Translations under genes and position numbers: made by a program | Part shown: in pieces, positions 62,899 through 64,000 of the stretch | How positions within the stretch are numbered: the first letter of the stretch is position 1 | Layout of the letters: the number at the start of each line of letters is the position of its first letter | NCBI RefSeq assembly: GCF_900109575.1 | Contig: NZ_FOAF01000001.1 | Coordinates: 2,141,662 to 2,205,661, forward strand | Length of the DNA stretch: 64,000 nucleotides | Origin: Olivibacter domesticus | GTDB lineage: Bacteria > Bacteroidota > Bacteroidia > Sphingobacteriales > Sphingobacteriaceae | Direction: 5' to 3' | Notes under the pieces: model-generated | What the model was told of the DNA's origin: nothing | Database searches by the model: none | The model's input: the letters and a program-made list of their open reading frames with translations, nothing else

Positions 62899-64000
62899 TC
62901 AATCGCTTCTTTTGTATTCACTTTGTGGAGGGCCTAAATACGAAGGTTTCAATCCACCCATATCCAATAGAATCTTCTGAAACACAATACCTGGATCCAA
63001 TGGGCGGATGCGAAGCGTATGAAGTCCGGGCTTTTCGATGAGGTGTGTAGTAGCGGTTTCTATAATCCGCTTCGCCTGCCATTCACCGAGCTCCCCCCGA
63101 TAATGCCCATTGATATTCACTTCTTGCTCCGCTCCTCCGTCGATTGACACTGCGTAACGCAAGCCTTTATTCTCATTGAAATTTAAGGTTGGTGAGGTTA
63201 ATACCACCAATTTCGCTTCGCCCGTCGTCCGGACATCTACCTTATATTCAAGATACACCTGCTCATCCGGAGCTTTTGTCACAGGAGAAGTTGTTACACC
63301 AGAAAGCGTTTTTCCGAGATCAGGTATTACCGTCCACGAAACGCCACCGCCGCCACTACTAACATCATAATTTTCAGCTTCCATCGATACATAACCCTTG
63401 ACTTCCATGAAAATTTTGGGCATCGGCTTCATGGTAGGCAAATAGCTTACATGAGGCATGGTACTTTTGCGTGGTTCCTGCCAGATCTTGTAGCCAATCC
63501 GTACCTGATCCATCATATGTGACCATTTCCCATTTGCTATATCTTTATTATAATGTACGGTTAATATCGAATCGCGTTCAAAACAGGCTTTTACCTTATC
63601 AGCCCAATAGTTAGCCTGTTCGTCATTCTTACTGGCAAAATATTTATTTTTGGCTACCGCATAGTACATTTCATATAAATTGGAACAGGCATTGATCGGA
63701 AAAAGCACCAATTCATCAAAGGCATCCCTATATTGTTGGGGCAATATATAGTAAAGCCTCATGGCATCAATCAATAAATTGCGATAGTCCATAACCACCT
63801 GTTCAAACTCACCATAATGCTGCAAACTATAGGTATTTTCGTCTAACAACTCGGGTGTAACACGATGATTATATTTCGTATAGGTATTAATCAAACGGGC
63901 CGATTCTTTTGCATATTGTTCGCCGAACTGCTGTGCGCACCAAGCTTCGGTATGTTGTAATAAATTGGATGCCTTAAACTGATCGGGGTTCCATGCCATA
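62899..64000 (-). CDS. Glycoside hydrolase family 115 alpha-glucuronidase, C-terminal part
   Basis: The frame stays open to the end of the window, so only the last 366 residues are visible and the catalytic core lies outside. The segment beginning MAWNPDQFKASNLLQHTEAW, then FGEQYAKESARLINTYTKYN, matches the helical domain following the GH115 barrel. The C-terminal beta domain has EAENYDVSSGGGGVSW and VVLTSPTLNFNENKGLRYAV. GH115 removes (4-O-methyl)glucuronic acid from xylan, pointing to a glucuronoxylan substrate. It is upstream of the GH43 gene by 67 bp in the same unit. Confidence 0.9.
   Translation of the reverse strand, partial: MAWNPDQFKASNLLQHTEAWCAQQFGEQYAKESARLINTYTKYNHRVTPELLDENTYSLQHYGEFEQVVMDYRNLLIDAMRLYYILPQQYRDAFDELVLFPINACSNLYEMYYAVAKNKYFASKNDEQANYWADKVKACFERDSILTVHYNKDIANGKWSHMMDQVRIGYKIWQEPRKSTMPHVSYLPTMKPMPKIFMEVKGYVSMEAENYDVSSGGGGVSWTVIPDLGKTLSGVTTSPVTKAPDEQVYLEYKVDVRTTGEAKLVVLTSPTLNFNENKGLRYAVSIDGGAEQEVNINGHYRGELGEWQAKRIIETATTHLIEKPGLHTLRIRPLDPGIVFQKILLDMGGLKPSYLGPPQSEYKRSD

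Overview
The window is one contiguous piece of a Bacteroidota chromosome, most likely from the family Sphingobacteriaceae (inference). Supporting signs are a SusC/SusD pair, a hybrid two-component regulator of a glycan locus, TonB receptor plus DUF4249 lipoprotein pairing, several promoters matching the Bacteroidota pattern TTTG-N16-21-TAnnTTTG, few Shine-Dalgarno sites, and an AT-rich background. I see no rRNA, tRNA, CRISPR array, intact transposase or integrase.

Layout. 1-9.1 kb: the 3' end of a terpene synthase, a YdeI-like protein, a TolC/HlyD efflux pair without its energising subunit, a NodB deacetylase, a heptanucleotide repeat island, a TonB receptor with DUF4249 lipoprotein, and an LpxR-like protein. 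9.2-15.9 kb: a DUF1080 protein, the methylcitrate-cycle operon prpB-prpC-prpD (propionate oxidation), a FUSC-like membrane protein, an orphan lipoprotein and an outer-membrane beta-barrel protein. 16-21.9 kb: small genes and gene remnants, including a 56-residue protein resembling the start of its winged-helix neighbour, a fused pair of decayed mocR and GNAT fragments, a VOC fragment, a VanX-like dipeptidase, two NTF2-like proteins and two AraC regulators.

21.98-32.76 kb (minus strand) is a nearly self-sufficient molybdo-hydroxylase island: a [2Fe-2S] subunit and a Tat-exported molybdopterin subunit, followed by cysteine desulfurase, XdhC, a MobA-like nucleotidyltransferase, MoaA, MoeA, MoaD, a MoeB-rhodanese fusion, MoaE and a MoaC-MoaB fusion. 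Catalytic subunits, cofactor synthesis, sulfur supply and cofactor insertion are thus encoded together.

33-41.3 kb holds a pectate-lyase-like enzyme and a compact chaperone-usher-like surface-fibre cluster: a pilin-like protein, a PapD-like chaperone and a three-repeat adhesin-like protein on the plus strand, converging on a 940-residue usher-like outer-membrane barrel. Behind the usher is a LuxR-type regulator whose receiver domain has lost its phospho-acceptor Asp. This is the best candidate for an undescribed system here. 41.6-42.6 kb is a quinone-reductase-like gene divergent from an HxlR regulator, with a clear inverted-repeat operator between them.

43.1-64 kb is a xylan utilisation locus. 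It contains SusC/SusD, GH43, a sialate O-acetylesterase-family esterase, GH2, a GH10 xylanase, a 1385-residue hybrid two-component regulator, a CE1-type esterase, a second GH43 and a GH115 alpha-glucuronidase cut by the window end. Together these would bind, import and strip the acetyl, glucuronyl, arabinosyl and feruloyl decorations of glucuronoarabinoxylan and cut its backbone. The susC and GH10 genes share an extended promoter motif. A GC-rich, hairpin-dense 400 bp stretch upstream of the regulator gene remains unexplained.
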